Shown here piece by piece: positions 50,874 through 59,691 of a stretch of 64,000 nt of DNA. The notes beneath the pieces are model-generated. The model was not told where the DNA came from and searched no databases. It saw only the letters and a program-made list of their open reading frames with translations. The translations under genes were made by a program, and so were the position numbers. How positions within the stretch are numbered: the stretch's first letter is position 1; each line of letters begins with the position of its first letter. Source of the stretch: Bradyrhizobium sp. 139 (lineage in GTDB: Bacteria > Pseudomonadota > Alphaproteobacteria > Rhizobiales > Xanthobacteraceae); the NCBI RefSeq assembly GCF_023074175.1, contig NZ_JADPKS010000176.1, forward strand, positions 34,470 through 98,469. The letters run 5' to 3'.

Positions 50874-51656
50874 ATGCCCCGTTTTGCCGCCAACCTCTCG
50901 ATGATGTTCACCGAAGTGCCGTTCCTGGACCGCTTTGACGCCGCTGCGCAAGCGGGCTTCACCGCGGTCGAGTTTCTCTTTCCCTATGAGCATCCGGCCG
51001 AGGCTGTCGGCGAACGGCTGAGGCGCAACGGCCTGAGGCAGGCGCTGTTCAACCTGCCGCCGGGTGACTGGAATGCCGGCGAGAAAGGCTTTGCGGCGCT
51101 GCCGGCGCGGTTCTCCGAGCTCAAGGCGAGCCTGGAGACCGCGTTGCCTTACGCCAAAGCGACTGGCGTGAAGCGCCTTCATCTGATGGCCGGCATTGCC
51201 AATCGCGGCGAACGCGTCGCGATCGAGGCGTTCTACAAATCGGTGGCGTGGGCTGCGGAGTTCTTTGCGCCGCACGGCATCGATGTCGTGATCGAGCCGA
51301 TCAATGCGCGCAACGTGCCCGGCTACTTCCTCAACGATTTCGGCTTCGCCCGCGACCTGATCCAGGAGCTGAGGCTTGCGAACCTGAAGCTCCAGTTCGA
51401 CATCTATCACTGCCAGATCATCCACGGCGACGTCACCATGCGGCTGCGTGAGATGATGCCGATCATCGGCCACGTCCAGATCGCCAGCATTCCCTCGCGC
51501 AACGAGCCCGATGGCGAGGAGCTGAACTATCCGTTCCTGTTCGCCGAACTCGACCGGCTTGGCTATGCCGGCTTCGTCGGCTGCGAATACAATCCGCGCG
51601 GCAAGACCACCGATGGCCTCGCCTGGTTCAAGCCCTATGCGGGAGTGAAGCCGTGA
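50874..51656 (+). CDS. otnI: 2-oxo-tetronate isomerase (hydroxypyruvate isomerase family, OtnI-like)
   Basis: The 260-residue TIM-barrel protein starts MPRFAANLSMMFTEVPFLDRF, as in the hydroxypyruvate isomerase family, and has FDIYHCQIIHGD, VQIASIPSRNEPDGEELNY and FVGCEYNPRGKT with metal ligands. In this cluster it should convert 2-oxo-tetronate to 3-oxo-tetronate. AGAGGA precedes ATG 50874, 16 bases after ltnD. It overlaps otnK by four bases. Confidence 0.9.
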   Translation: MPRFAANLSMMFTEVPFLDRFDAAAQAGFTAVEFLFPYEHPAEAVGERLRRNGLRQALFNLPPGDWNAGEKGFAALPARFSELKASLETALPYAKATGVKRLHLMAGIANRGERVAIEAFYKSVAWAAEFFAPHGIDVVIEPINARNVPGYFLNDFGFARDLIQELRLANLKLQFDIYHCQIIHGDVTMRLREMMPIIGHVQIASIPSRNEPDGEELNYPFLFAELDRLGYAGFVGCEYNPRGKTTDGLAWFKPYAGVKP

Positions 51657-52930
51657 CGCTCGCGCTGGGTTGCATCGCCGACGACTACACCGGCGCCTCC
51701 GATCTCGCCAACACGTTGACGCGCGCGGGCCTGCGCACCGTGCAGACCATCGGCGTGCCCGCGGACGATCTCGCGCTGCCCGAGGTCGATGCCGTCGTGG
51801 TGTCGCTGAAGAGCCGCTCGATCGAGGCCGGTCTTGCCGTGTCGCGCTCGCGCGCGGCGGAGACATGGCTGCGCGGGCGTGGGGCGAGCCACGTGCTGTT
51901 CAAGATCTGCTCCACTTTCGACTCCACCGACGCAGGCAACATCGGCCCGGTGATGGACGCGCTGCGTGCCGATTCCGGCGATACGATCGTGCTGGTGACG
52001 CCGGCCTTCCCGGAGACCGGCCGCACGGTTTACCAGGGCAATCTGTTCGTCGGCACCCTGCCGCTGAACGAGAGCCCGCTCAAGGACCATCCGCTCAACC
52101 CGATGCGCGATTCCAACCTGATGCGCGTGCTGGCACGCCAGAGCAAGACGAACGTCGGTCTCGTCGATCTCGCCACCGTCGCGCGTGGTGCGGACGCCGT
52201 GCGGGCGCGGCTTGCCGAACTCGCGGGCACGGGCATCGGCGCCGCGATCATCGACGCCGTCTTTGACCGTGACCTCGAGACCATCGGCCTCGTCGCTGCC
52301 CAGCATCGGCTGTCGGTCGGCGCCTCCGGCATGGGCCTTGGCCTGGCGCGAGCGCTGGTGTCGACAGGCAAGGTCAAATCGACAGCGGCAGACAGTGAAT
52401 CGGGCGCCGCAATCGGCGGAGCGGCGGTCTGCCTCGCGGGAAGCTGCTCGCAGGCGACGCTTCAGCAGATTGCGAAGGCGGAATCCGTCATGCCGGTGCT
52501 TCGTCTCAACACGGACAGTATTATTACGGGAAAGGGCGAAGCGGAGCGCGCGCTGGCCTGGGCCAAGCCACGACTGGCCGACGGTCCGGTCCTGATCGCG
52601 TCGAGTGCGACGCCGGATCAGGTCGCAGCGCTGCAGGCGCGTCACGGTCGTAATGCGGCTGGTCATGCGATCGAGCAGGCGATGGCCGAGATTGCGGAAA
52701 GCCTCGTAAAATCAGGGGTTCGGCGCTTGATCGTGGCCGGCGGCGAGACCTCCGGCGCCGTCGTCGATCGCCTGAAAATTCCCGGCTTTCTGGTCGGCGC
52801 GGAGATCGCCGCGGGCGTCCCGGTGCTGCGCGCCGTCGGCGCCGAGGCAGGCGAGATGCTGCTCGCGCTGAAGTCGGGCAACTTCGGCGGGCCGGAGTTT
52901 TTCTCGGATGCGCTTGGGCTCATGCGTTGA
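51653..52930 (+). CDS. otnK: 3-oxo-tetronate kinase (four-carbon acid sugar kinase, OtnK-like)
   Basis: The 425-residue protein, formerly DUF1537, begins LALGCIADDYTGASDLANTL and has KICSTFDSTDAGNIGPVMDAL, TPAFPETGRTVYQGNLF and GGETSGAVVDRLKI. OtnK phosphorylates 3-oxo-tetronate at C4. It starts with GTG, overlapping the otnI stop. Together with ltnD, otnI and otnC it completes the route from L-threonate to dihydroxyacetone phosphate and CO2. Confidence 0.93.
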   Translation: MTLALGCIADDYTGASDLANTLTRAGLRTVQTIGVPADDLALPEVDAVVVSLKSRSIEAGLAVSRSRAAETWLRGRGASHVLFKICSTFDSTDAGNIGPVMDALRADSGDTIVLVTPAFPETGRTVYQGNLFVGTLPLNESPLKDHPLNPMRDSNLMRVLARQSKTNVGLVDLATVARGADAVRARLAELAGTGIGAAIIDAVFDRDLETIGLVAAQHRLSVGASGMGLGLARALVSTGKVKSTAADSESGAAIGGAAVCLAGSCSQATLQQIAKAESVMPVLRLNTDSIITGKGEAERALAWAKPRLADGPVLIASSATPDQVAALQARHGRNAAGHAIEQAMAEIAESLVKSGVRRLIVAGGETSGAVVDRLKIPGFLVGAEIAAGVPVLRAVGAEAGEMLLALKSGNFGGPEFFSDALGLMR

Positions 52931-53095
52931 ATGCAGGACGTTTTTAGCCGCTCGTTCATTTCTTTAGCGTTCCGTACCCGCACGGAGTCGTAGTTAACAA
53001 CTGCTCAGTCGCTTTGTTGTTGGATATCGGCACCGCTGCTTTCGGTTGATCACGATTTCCGGACGCGCCACCGCGCCAACGCAAAGAGACCCATT

Positions 53096-54787
53096 ATGTT
53101 CGCCACCATCTCCATCCGCGCCAAGATCATCAGTGTCGTGGCGTTCCTGCTGGTCGCGATGACCGGCATGGGCTTGCTCGCCGTCATGAAGATGCGGACG
53201 ATCAACGCCAACACGGTCGACATCACCACGAACTGGATGCCCAGCGTGCGCGTGATCGGCGATCTGCGCGCCGGCGTCATCACCTACCGCAACGTCATCC
53301 GCGAGCACATGCTGGCCGAAACGCTGGAGGAGAAGCTCGCCGCGGAGAAGACGCTGGCGACGGTAGTCGAGGCCAATACCAAATTCCGCAAGTCCTACGA
53401 GGCCATGATCACCTCGCCCGAGGAGCGGGCGCTATACAATCAGTGGTCCAAGACCTGGGATGACTACAAGAAGGGCACGCAGGAGGTCATGGCGCTATCG
53501 CGCCAGGAGGCCGGCAAGATCCCGCACGAGGCACACGAGCTGAACACCAAGACGGTCAACAAGATCGGACTTGAGGCCGACGGCATCCTGGCCAAGGACA
53601 TCGAGCTCAACACCAAGGGCGGCGATCAGGCCTCCGCGGACGCCTCCGATACCTACTACTACGCTTTTGTGCTCGTCGCGATCATTCTCGGCGCTGCCGT
53701 CCTGGCCGGCATCGGTGTCAGCTTCTATCTCGTGCAGGACGTCTCCAACGGCATCAATTCGATCACCCAGCCAATGCAGGCGCTGGGTAAGGGCGACCTG
53801 ACCGCCGAAGTCCCGCACCGCGGTGAGAAGACCGAGATCGGCGCCATGGCCGACGTGCTCCAGATCTTCAAGGAGGCGCTGATCGCCAAGAAGGCCGCCG
53901 ACGAGGCCGCCGCGGCCGATGCCGAAGCCAAGATCGAGCGCGGCCGCCGCGTCGACAACATCACCCGCGATTTCGAAACGATGATCGGAGACATCGTCCA
54001 GACCGTGTCGTCGGCCTCGACCCAGCTCGAAGCCTCCGCCTCGACGCTGACATCGACCGCAGACCGCTCCCAGCGGTTGGCGACCACGGTTGCCGGTGCT
54101 TCGGAGGAAGCCTCGACCAACGTGCAGTCGGTGGCCTCGGCCACTGAGGAGATGGCGTCCTCGGTCGGCGAGATCAGCCGCCAGGTGCAGGAATCGGCGC
54201 GGATGGCGGGCGATGCCGTCGGCCAGGCGCGTGCCACGACCGAGCGTGTCAGCGAGCTGTCCAAGGCGGCGTCCCGCATCGGCGACGTCGTCGAACTGAT
54301 CAACACCATCGCCGGCCAGACCAACCTGCTGGCGCTGAACGCGACCATCGAGGCGGCGCGCGCCGGTGAAGCCGGCCGCGGCTTCGCGGTGGTTGCCTCC
54401 GAGGTCAAGGCGCTGGCCGAGCAGACCGCCAAGGCGACCGGCGAAATTGGCCAGCAAATCTCCGGCATCCAGGCCGCGACCAACGACTCGGTCGGCGCCA
54501 TCAAGGAGATCTCTTCGACCATCGAGCGTCTCTCCGAAATCTCCTCGGCGATTGCCGCTGCGGTGGAAGAGCAGGGCGCGGCGACCCAGGAGATCGCCCG
54601 CAACGTGCAGCAGGCGGCGCAGGGCACCCAGCAGGTTTCGTCCAACATCACCGACGTGCAGCGCGGTGCGACCGAGACCGGCACGGCCTCCTCGCAGGTG
54701 CTGTCGGCGGCCCAGATGCTGTCGAACGATTCGAACCGGCTCAAGACCGAGGTCAGCAAGTTCCTGACCAACGTGCGCGCGGCGTAA
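53096..54787 (+). CDS. methyl-accepting chemotaxis protein
   Basis: A 563-residue chemoreceptor. The first transmembrane segment (IISVVAFLLVAMTGMGLLAV) lies near residues 11-30, and the periplasmic four-helix-bundle domain follows. A second (YAFVLVAIILGAAVLAGIGVSFYLV) lies near 185-210. A HAMP linker (ITQPMQALGKGDLTAEVPHRGEKTEIG) and a cytoplasmic signalling hairpin with TNLLALNATIEAARAGEAGRGFAVVASEVKAL come next. It ends without a CheR-tethering pentapeptide. An intrinsic terminator follows at 54839. The ligand is unknown. It is monocistronic and lies next to a chemoreceptor-like remnant. Confidence 0.94.
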   Translation: MFATISIRAKIISVVAFLLVAMTGMGLLAVMKMRTINANTVDITTNWMPSVRVIGDLRAGVITYRNVIREHMLAETLEEKLAAEKTLATVVEANTKFRKSYEAMITSPEERALYNQWSKTWDDYKKGTQEVMALSRQEAGKIPHEAHELNTKTVNKIGLEADGILAKDIELNTKGGDQASADASDTYYYAFVLVAIILGAAVLAGIGVSFYLVQDVSNGINSITQPMQALGKGDLTAEVPHRGEKTEIGAMADVLQIFKEALIAKKAADEAAAADAEAKIERGRRVDNITRDFETMIGDIVQTVSSASTQLEASASTLTSTADRSQRLATTVAGASEEASTNVQSVASATEEMASSVGEISRQVQESARMAGDAVGQARATTERVSELSKAASRIGDVVELINTIAGQTNLLALNATIEAARAGEAGRGFAVVASEVKALAEQTAKATGEIGQQISGIQAATNDSVGAIKEISSTIERLSEISSAIAAAVEEQGAATQEIARNVQQAAQGTQQVSSNITDVQRGATETGTASSQVLSAAQMLSNDSNRLKTEVSKFLTNVRAA

Positions 54788-54838
54788 CCACGTCCGCGCG
54801 GCGTAAGCTTTCGCGCCAAAGATCCATCGACGAACGAG

Positions 54839-54864
54839 CGGCGCCGCAAGCGCCGTTCTTTTTT
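54839..54864 (+). terminator. Rho-independent terminator after chemoreceptor gene
   Basis: CGGCG (54839-54843), a 7-base loop and CGCCG (54851-54855) are followed by TTCTTTTTT. It is a clear intrinsic terminator about 50 bases after the chemoreceptor stop. Confidence 0.82.
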
Positions 54865-55226
54865 GCGGCGCCGGTAGCCTGATGTCGCCTGTTGGTAGCA
54901 TCGTGAGGGAGTGCCCGTAATCATACGGGACGCGGTTTCATCGGTAGTTGATTTCGGCTTAGAAGAATGGCCCGAGGACAGCCCGCATGCGCGGTGAAGA
55001 ACCGCCGCAAGAACGGCGACTATTACTGGGTGCTGGCGACGGCTTCTCCGACCCCGTGCGGCACGCGGCGCATGGCTGCGATGTAGATTTTGCAGTGCGG
55101 TAGCAGGGAATTGAATATTGAAAAGTCGCTGCAGATTAGCGTTTCCGGCGGTGCTCCGGTAAAGGGGATGGGGGATCGCCGTGGGGCGGATTCCGTATCC
55201 TCGCTTGACCTGGAATTGCCTGGCGC
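54865..55226. other. gap with a possible PAS-chemoreceptor remnant
   Basis: This 362-base stretch has no intact gene. It contains a small hairpin (CCCGTAATCATACGGG near 54915) and the PAS-like fragment described separately at 54967-55086. A promoter for the RND operon must lie in the right half. No other coding signal is seen. Confidence 0.6.
54967..55086 (+). pseudogene. possible remnant of a PAS-domain chemoreceptor gene
   Basis: A 39-residue open stretch reads RGQPACAVKNRRKNGDYYWV then LATASPTP. VKNRxKNGDxYWV is the pattern of the central beta-strands of Aer-type PAS domains of chemoreceptors. The similarity begins and ends abruptly, with a stop at 55084-55086 and no PAS core or signalling hairpin. 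It lies next to an intact chemoreceptor gene. It is probably what remains of a deleted PAS-chemoreceptor gene, but it is short and could be chance. Confidence 0.5.
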
Positions 55227-58200
55227 ATGATTGCTCTGGTTCGTATTGCCCTGAGCCGACCCTACACGTTTGTCGTGCTCGCGCTCCTGCTCCTGATCAT
55301 CGGACCGCTGGCGGCGCTGCGGACGCCGACCGACATTTTTCCCGACATCCGCATTCCCGTGATCGGTGTGGTCTGGCAGTACACCGGCCTGCCGCCGGAC
55401 CAGATGTCCGGCCGCATCACCACGCCATTCCAGCGCGCGCTGACGACGACCGTCAACGACATCGAGCATATCGCCGCCAACTCCTATAACGGTTTCGGCA
55501 TCATCAAGATCTTCTTCCAGCCCAATGTCGACATCCGGACCGCCAACGCGCAGGTCACCGCGATCTCGCAGACCCTGCTGAAGCAGATGCCGCCGGGCGC
55601 GACGCCGCCTCTGATCTTGAACTACTCCGCCTCCACCGTGCCGATCATCCAGGTGGCGTTGTCGGGCGATGGCCTCACGGAGCAGAACCTCGCCGACATC
55701 GGCATCAACCAGCTCCGCACGCCGCTGGTCACCGTGCCCGGCGCAGCGATCCCGTACCCGTTCGGCGGCAAGCAGCGTCAGGTCCAGATCGACCTCGATC
55801 CCACCGCACTCCAGGCCCGCGGCCTGTCCGGGCAGGACGTCGCCAACGCGCTTGCTGCGCAGAACCTGATCACGCCGGTCGGGACTCAGAAGATCGGCCA
55901 GTTCGAATACAACATCCAGCTCAACAACTCGCCGCTGAAGATAGACGAACTCGGCAGTCTGCCGATCAAGGCCGTCAACGGCGCGATGGTCTATGTGCGC
56001 GACGTCGCAACCGTGCGCGACGGCAATCCGCCGCAAACCAACATCGTCCACGTCGACGGCAATCGCTCGGTGCTGATGATGGTGCTGAAGGCGGGCGCGA
56101 CCTCGACGCTCGACATCATCGCCGGCATCAAGCAGAAGGTGATCGACGTCAAGGACCAGCTCCCCGACGCGCTGAAGATAGGCTTCATCGGCGATCAATC
56201 GGTGTTCGTCCGCGGCGCGATTCAAGGCGTCGCCTTCGAAGGCGTCATCGCGGCGCTGCTGACCAGCGTCATGATCCTGCTGTTCCTCGGCAGCTGGCGC
56301 TCGACCGTCATCATCGCGGTCTCGATTCCGCTCTCCGTCCTAGGCGCCATCATCATGCTGTCGGCGATCGGCGAGACGCTGAACATCATGACGCTCGGCG
56401 GGCTCGCGCTTGCGGTCGGCATCCTCGTCGACGATGCCACCGTGACCATCGAGAACATCAACTACCATCTGGAGCAGGGCAAACCGGTCGAGCAGTCGAT
56501 TCTCGACGGCGCCAACCAGATCGTGACGCCGGCCTTCGTCTCGCTGCTCTGCATCTGCATCGTTTTCGTGCCGATGTTCTTCCTCACCGGCGTGGCGCGC
56601 TTCCTGTTCGTGCCGATGGCGGAAGCGGTGATGTTCGCGATGATCTGGTCGTTCCTGTTGTCGCGCACACTGGTGCCGACCATGGCGAACTACCTGTTGC
56701 AGGCACATGTCCATCACGAGGACGGCCCGCCGCAGTCGCGCAATCCCCTGGTGTGGTTCCAGCGCGGCTTCGAGGCTCGCTTCGAGCGCATTCGCGGCGG
56801 CTACCATAACTTCCTCGGGCTCGCGCTCGCGTACCGTCCGATGTTCGTGATCGGCTTCCTCTGCGTGGTCGGCGCGTCGTTCGCGCTGGTGCCGTTCCTC
56901 GGGCGCAACTTCTTCCCCGCGGTCGATGCCGGCAATATCCTGATGCACGTCCGCACCCAGGTCGGCACCCGCGTCGAGGAGACCGCGAACCAGCTCGCCG
57001 ACGTGCAAAAGGCGATCCGCAAGCTGATCCCGGGCGAGATCGAGACGCTGACCGACAACATCGGCATGCCGATCTCCGGCATCAACATGACCTACAACAA
57101 CACCGGGGTGATCGGCCCGCAGGACGGCGACATCCAGATCAAGCTGAAAGAGGGCCACAAGCCGACGGAGGAGCATGTGCGTGTGCTGCGCGAGCAACTG
57201 CCGCGGCTGTTCCCCGGCGTCAGCTTCGCGTTCCTGCCGGCCGACATCGTCAGCCAGATCCTGAATTTCGGCGCGCCGGCGCCTATCGACCTGCAGATCC
57301 GCGGTGCCAATGTCAGCGCCAACTTTGCCTACGCCAACAATCTGCTGGCAAAGGTTCGCAAGATTCCGGGCGTGGCCGATGCGCGCATCCAGCAATCTCC
57401 GAACAACCCCACCTTCAACATCGATGTCGACCGCACGCGCGCGCAATATGTCGGCTTGACCGAGCGCGACGTCACCAACAGTCTCGTGGTCAATCTCGCC
57501 GGCTCCTCGCAGGTGGCGCCGACCTACTATCTCAACCCGGACAACGGCGTGTCCTACTCGATCGTGATGCAGACGCCGCAGTACCAGATCGACTCGCTCA
57601 GCGCGCTCCAGACGCTGCCGATCACGGCGGTCGGCAATCCGCAATCGCCGATCCTCGGCGGTATCGCCGATATCAAGCGCTCGACCTCGAGCGCGGTGGT
57701 GTCGCAATATGACATCCAGTCGATGGTGCAGATCTTTGCCACGACCTCAGGCCGCGATCTCGGCGCGGTCGCCGCCGACATCCGCCAGGTGATCGCCGAC
57801 ACGGCCAAGGACGTGCCGAAGGGCTCTTCCGTGGTGCTGCTCGGCCAGGTGCAGACCATGAACAGCGCCTTCACCGGCCTTCTGTTCGGCTTGCTCGGTG
57901 CCGTCGTGCTGATCTATTTCCTGATCGTCGTGAATTTCCAGTCCTGGTCCGATCCGTTCGTGATCATCACGGCACTCCCGGCCGCGCTCGCCGGCATCGT
58001 CTGGATGCTGTTCATGACTGAGACCACGCTGTCGGTGCCGGCGCTGACCGGCGCCATCATGTGCATGGGCGTTGCCACCGCCAACAGCGTGCTCGTGATC
58101 TCGTTCGCCCGCGAGCGCTACGAGGAGCTCGGCGATCCGATCGCCGCGGCGCTGGAAGCCGGCTTCGTCCGGTTCCGCCCGGTGCTGATGACCGCGCTCG

Positions 58201-58406
58201 CCATGATCATCGGCATGGCGCCGATGGCCTTGGGGCTGGGCGAGGGCGGCGAGCAGAATGCGCCGCTGGGCCGCGCCGTGATCGGCGGCCTGATCTTTGC
58301 AACTTTCGCCACGCTGATGTTTGTTCCCGTGGTGTTCAGTATGGTACACAAGAAGCAAGGCGCCAAAGCCGCCGCCTCCCTGGAGACTCCGCATGTCGCC
58401 CACTGA
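55227..58406 (+). CDS. RND-family efflux pump, HAE1-type inner-membrane subunit
   Basis: The 1059-residue protein is a proton-driven drug or hydrophobe exporter. The first helix is FVVLALLLLIIGPLAAL. Periplasmic loops run 35-330 and roughly 555-870, and the central TM4 has VGILVDDATVTIENI, matching the proton-relay Asp pair. The second half repeats the pattern (MGVATANSVLVISFARERYEELG). The stop overlaps the adaptor start. The gene order pump-then-adaptor is the reverse of the usual acrAB order, and no outer-membrane channel gene or regulator accompanies it. Confidence 0.95.
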   Translation: MIALVRIALSRPYTFVVLALLLLIIGPLAALRTPTDIFPDIRIPVIGVVWQYTGLPPDQMSGRITTPFQRALTTTVNDIEHIAANSYNGFGIIKIFFQPNVDIRTANAQVTAISQTLLKQMPPGATPPLILNYSASTVPIIQVALSGDGLTEQNLADIGINQLRTPLVTVPGAAIPYPFGGKQRQVQIDLDPTALQARGLSGQDVANALAAQNLITPVGTQKIGQFEYNIQLNNSPLKIDELGSLPIKAVNGAMVYVRDVATVRDGNPPQTNIVHVDGNRSVLMMVLKAGATSTLDIIAGIKQKVIDVKDQLPDALKIGFIGDQSVFVRGAIQGVAFEGVIAALLTSVMILLFLGSWRSTVIIAVSIPLSVLGAIIMLSAIGETLNIMTLGGLALAVGILVDDATVTIENINYHLEQGKPVEQSILDGANQIVTPAFVSLLCICIVFVPMFFLTGVARFLFVPMAEAVMFAMIWSFLLSRTLVPTMANYLLQAHVHHEDGPPQSRNPLVWFQRGFEARFERIRGGYHNFLGLALAYRPMFVIGFLCVVGASFALVPFLGRNFFPAVDAGNILMHVRTQVGTRVEETANQLADVQKAIRKLIPGEIETLTDNIGMPISGINMTYNNTGVIGPQDGDIQIKLKEGHKPTEEHVRVLREQLPRLFPGVSFAFLPADIVSQILNFGAPAPIDLQIRGANVSANFAYANNLLAKVRKIPGVADARIQQSPNNPTFNIDVDRTRAQYVGLTERDVTNSLVVNLAGSSQVAPTYYLNPDNGVSYSIVMQTPQYQIDSLSALQTLPITAVGNPQSPILGGIADIKRSTSSAVVSQYDIQSMVQIFATTSGRDLGAVAADIRQVIADTAKDVPKGSSVVLLGQVQTMNSAFTGLLFGLLGAVVLIYFLIVVNFQSWSDPFVIITALPAALAGIVWMLFMTETTLSVPALTGAIMCMGVATANSVLVISFARERYEELGDPIAAALEAGFVRFRPVLMTALAMIIGMAPMALGLGEGGEQNAPLGRAVIGGLIFATFATLMFVPVVFSMVHKKQGAKAAASLETPHVAH

Positions 58407-59589
58407 ACCCCGCTCCCCGGTGTCGCACCGGAAACTGGGCATCTTCGGCGTGGTGGCGCTGATCGCGGCGGGCCTTGTCGTGGGCACCGGCATCCGCGCG
58501 CGCGAGGAGCAGGGCTCCAAGCTGAAGGAATGGACCGATGACCAGGCCGTTCCCAGCGTTGCGGTGACGCTCCCCAACGCCAAGGCTCTCAACGCCAGCC
58601 TCGACCTGCCGGGCCGGTTGGAGGCCTATTACCGCGCGCCGATTTTCGCGCGTGTGTCGGGCTACCTGAAGAGCTGGAACGCCGACATCGGCGCCCGCGT
58701 CAAGGCCGGTCAGGTGATTGCCGAAATCGAGGCGCCGGACCTCGATCAACAACTGCTGCAAGCCCGCGCCGACCTGGCCAGCCAGCAGGCGAGCGCCAGG
58801 CTGTCGGAGGCAACGCTCAACCGGCGCAAGACGCTGGTGGCCTCCAACTTCGTCTCGGCGCAGGAAATCGACGAGCGCACCGCCGATCTCTCCAACAAGA
58901 ACGCCGCCGTTCATTCGGGGCAGGCCAATGTCGAGCGGCTTGAGGCGCTCGCCGGCTACAAGAAGATCACCGTTCCATTCGATGGCGTTGTCACCGCGCG
59001 CGATACCGATGTCGGTGCGCTGATCAACGCGGGCGGTGGCTCTGGGCCGGCGATGTTCGTGGTCTCCGACATCACCAAGCTGCGCGTCTACGTCAACGTG
59101 CCCCAGAATTACGTGCCGGCGATCAAGATCGGCGCCAAGGCCACCATCGTGCTGCCGGAATATCCGAACCGGATCTTCCAGGCGACAGTGGAGGCCTCCT
59201 CGCAGGCCGTTGACGTCGCCTCCGGCACGACGCGCATGCAACTTGGTCTCGACAATTCGTCAGGCGAGCTGATGCCCGGCGGTTACGCCGGCGTTAAGCT
59301 CAGTCTTCAGCGCGATTCCGCGCCGCTCAGCATTCCCGCCAGCGCCCTGATCTTCAACGGCAGCGGCCTGCGCGTCGCAACCGTCGGGCCCGACGACAAG
59401 GTGCTGTTCAAGCCGGTGACCATCGCCCGTGACCTCGGCCGCGAGATCGAGCTCGCCTCGGGGATCGCGCCCGACGACCGCGTCATCACCGCCCCGCCGG
59501 ACGGTCTGTCCGATGGAGATGCGGTCCGCGTCGTCGGCGCCAAGGCCAAGCCGGCGACCGCCTCGGAAAAGCAGGCGCCGAAGAGCTAG
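58393..59589 (+). CDS. RND efflux periplasmic adaptor (membrane fusion protein)
   Basis: The 398-residue adaptor has a single N-terminal membrane anchor (KLGIFGVVALIAAGLVVGTGI) and no lipobox. It has a lipoyl-like half (FARVSGYLKSWNADIGARVKAGQVIAEIEAPDLDQQL), a coiled-coil hairpin (ARADLASQQASARLSEATLNRRKTLVASNF), the second lipoyl half (ITVPFDGVVTARDTDVGALINAG) and the beta-barrel. The ATG at 58393 overlaps the pump gene by 14 bases; CTGGAG precedes it. It links the pump to an outer-membrane channel encoded elsewhere. Confidence 0.94.
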   Translation: MSPTEPRSPVSHRKLGIFGVVALIAAGLVVGTGIRAREEQGSKLKEWTDDQAVPSVAVTLPNAKALNASLDLPGRLEAYYRAPIFARVSGYLKSWNADIGARVKAGQVIAEIEAPDLDQQLLQARADLASQQASARLSEATLNRRKTLVASNFVSAQEIDERTADLSNKNAAVHSGQANVERLEALAGYKKITVPFDGVVTARDTDVGALINAGGGSGPAMFVVSDITKLRVYVNVPQNYVPAIKIGAKATIVLPEYPNRIFQATVEASSQAVDVASGTTRMQLGLDNSSGELMPGGYAGVKLSLQRDSAPLSIPASALIFNGSGLRVATVGPDDKVLFKPVTIARDLGREIELASGIAPDDRVITAPPDGLSDGDAVRVVGAKAKPATASEKQAPKS

Positions 59590-59599
59590 CTCCGGTCCT

Positions 59600-59691
59600 G
59601 TAGGGTGGGCAAAGCGAAGCGTGCCCACCATAGCTGAGCGATCGCAGAGAGGATGGTGGGCACGGGCAAGTGCGCCTTTGCCCAGCCTACG
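59600..59691. repeat. GTAGGGTGGGCAAAGCG-type intergenic palindrome (copy 1)
   Basis: GTAGGGTGGGCAAAGCGAAGCGTGCCCACCAT on the left is answered by ATGGTGGGCAC...TTTGCCCAGCCTAC on the right. It lies between the convergent adaptor and thiolase genes, and the thiolase stop codon is inside it. Copy 2 is at 63722-63812. Confidence 0.87.

Noticed and set aside
53495..54901. Minus-strand frame of about 468 codons opposite the chemoreceptor
   Set aside because: It has low-complexity Gly/Arg/Leu composition and is antisense to the conserved signalling hairpin.
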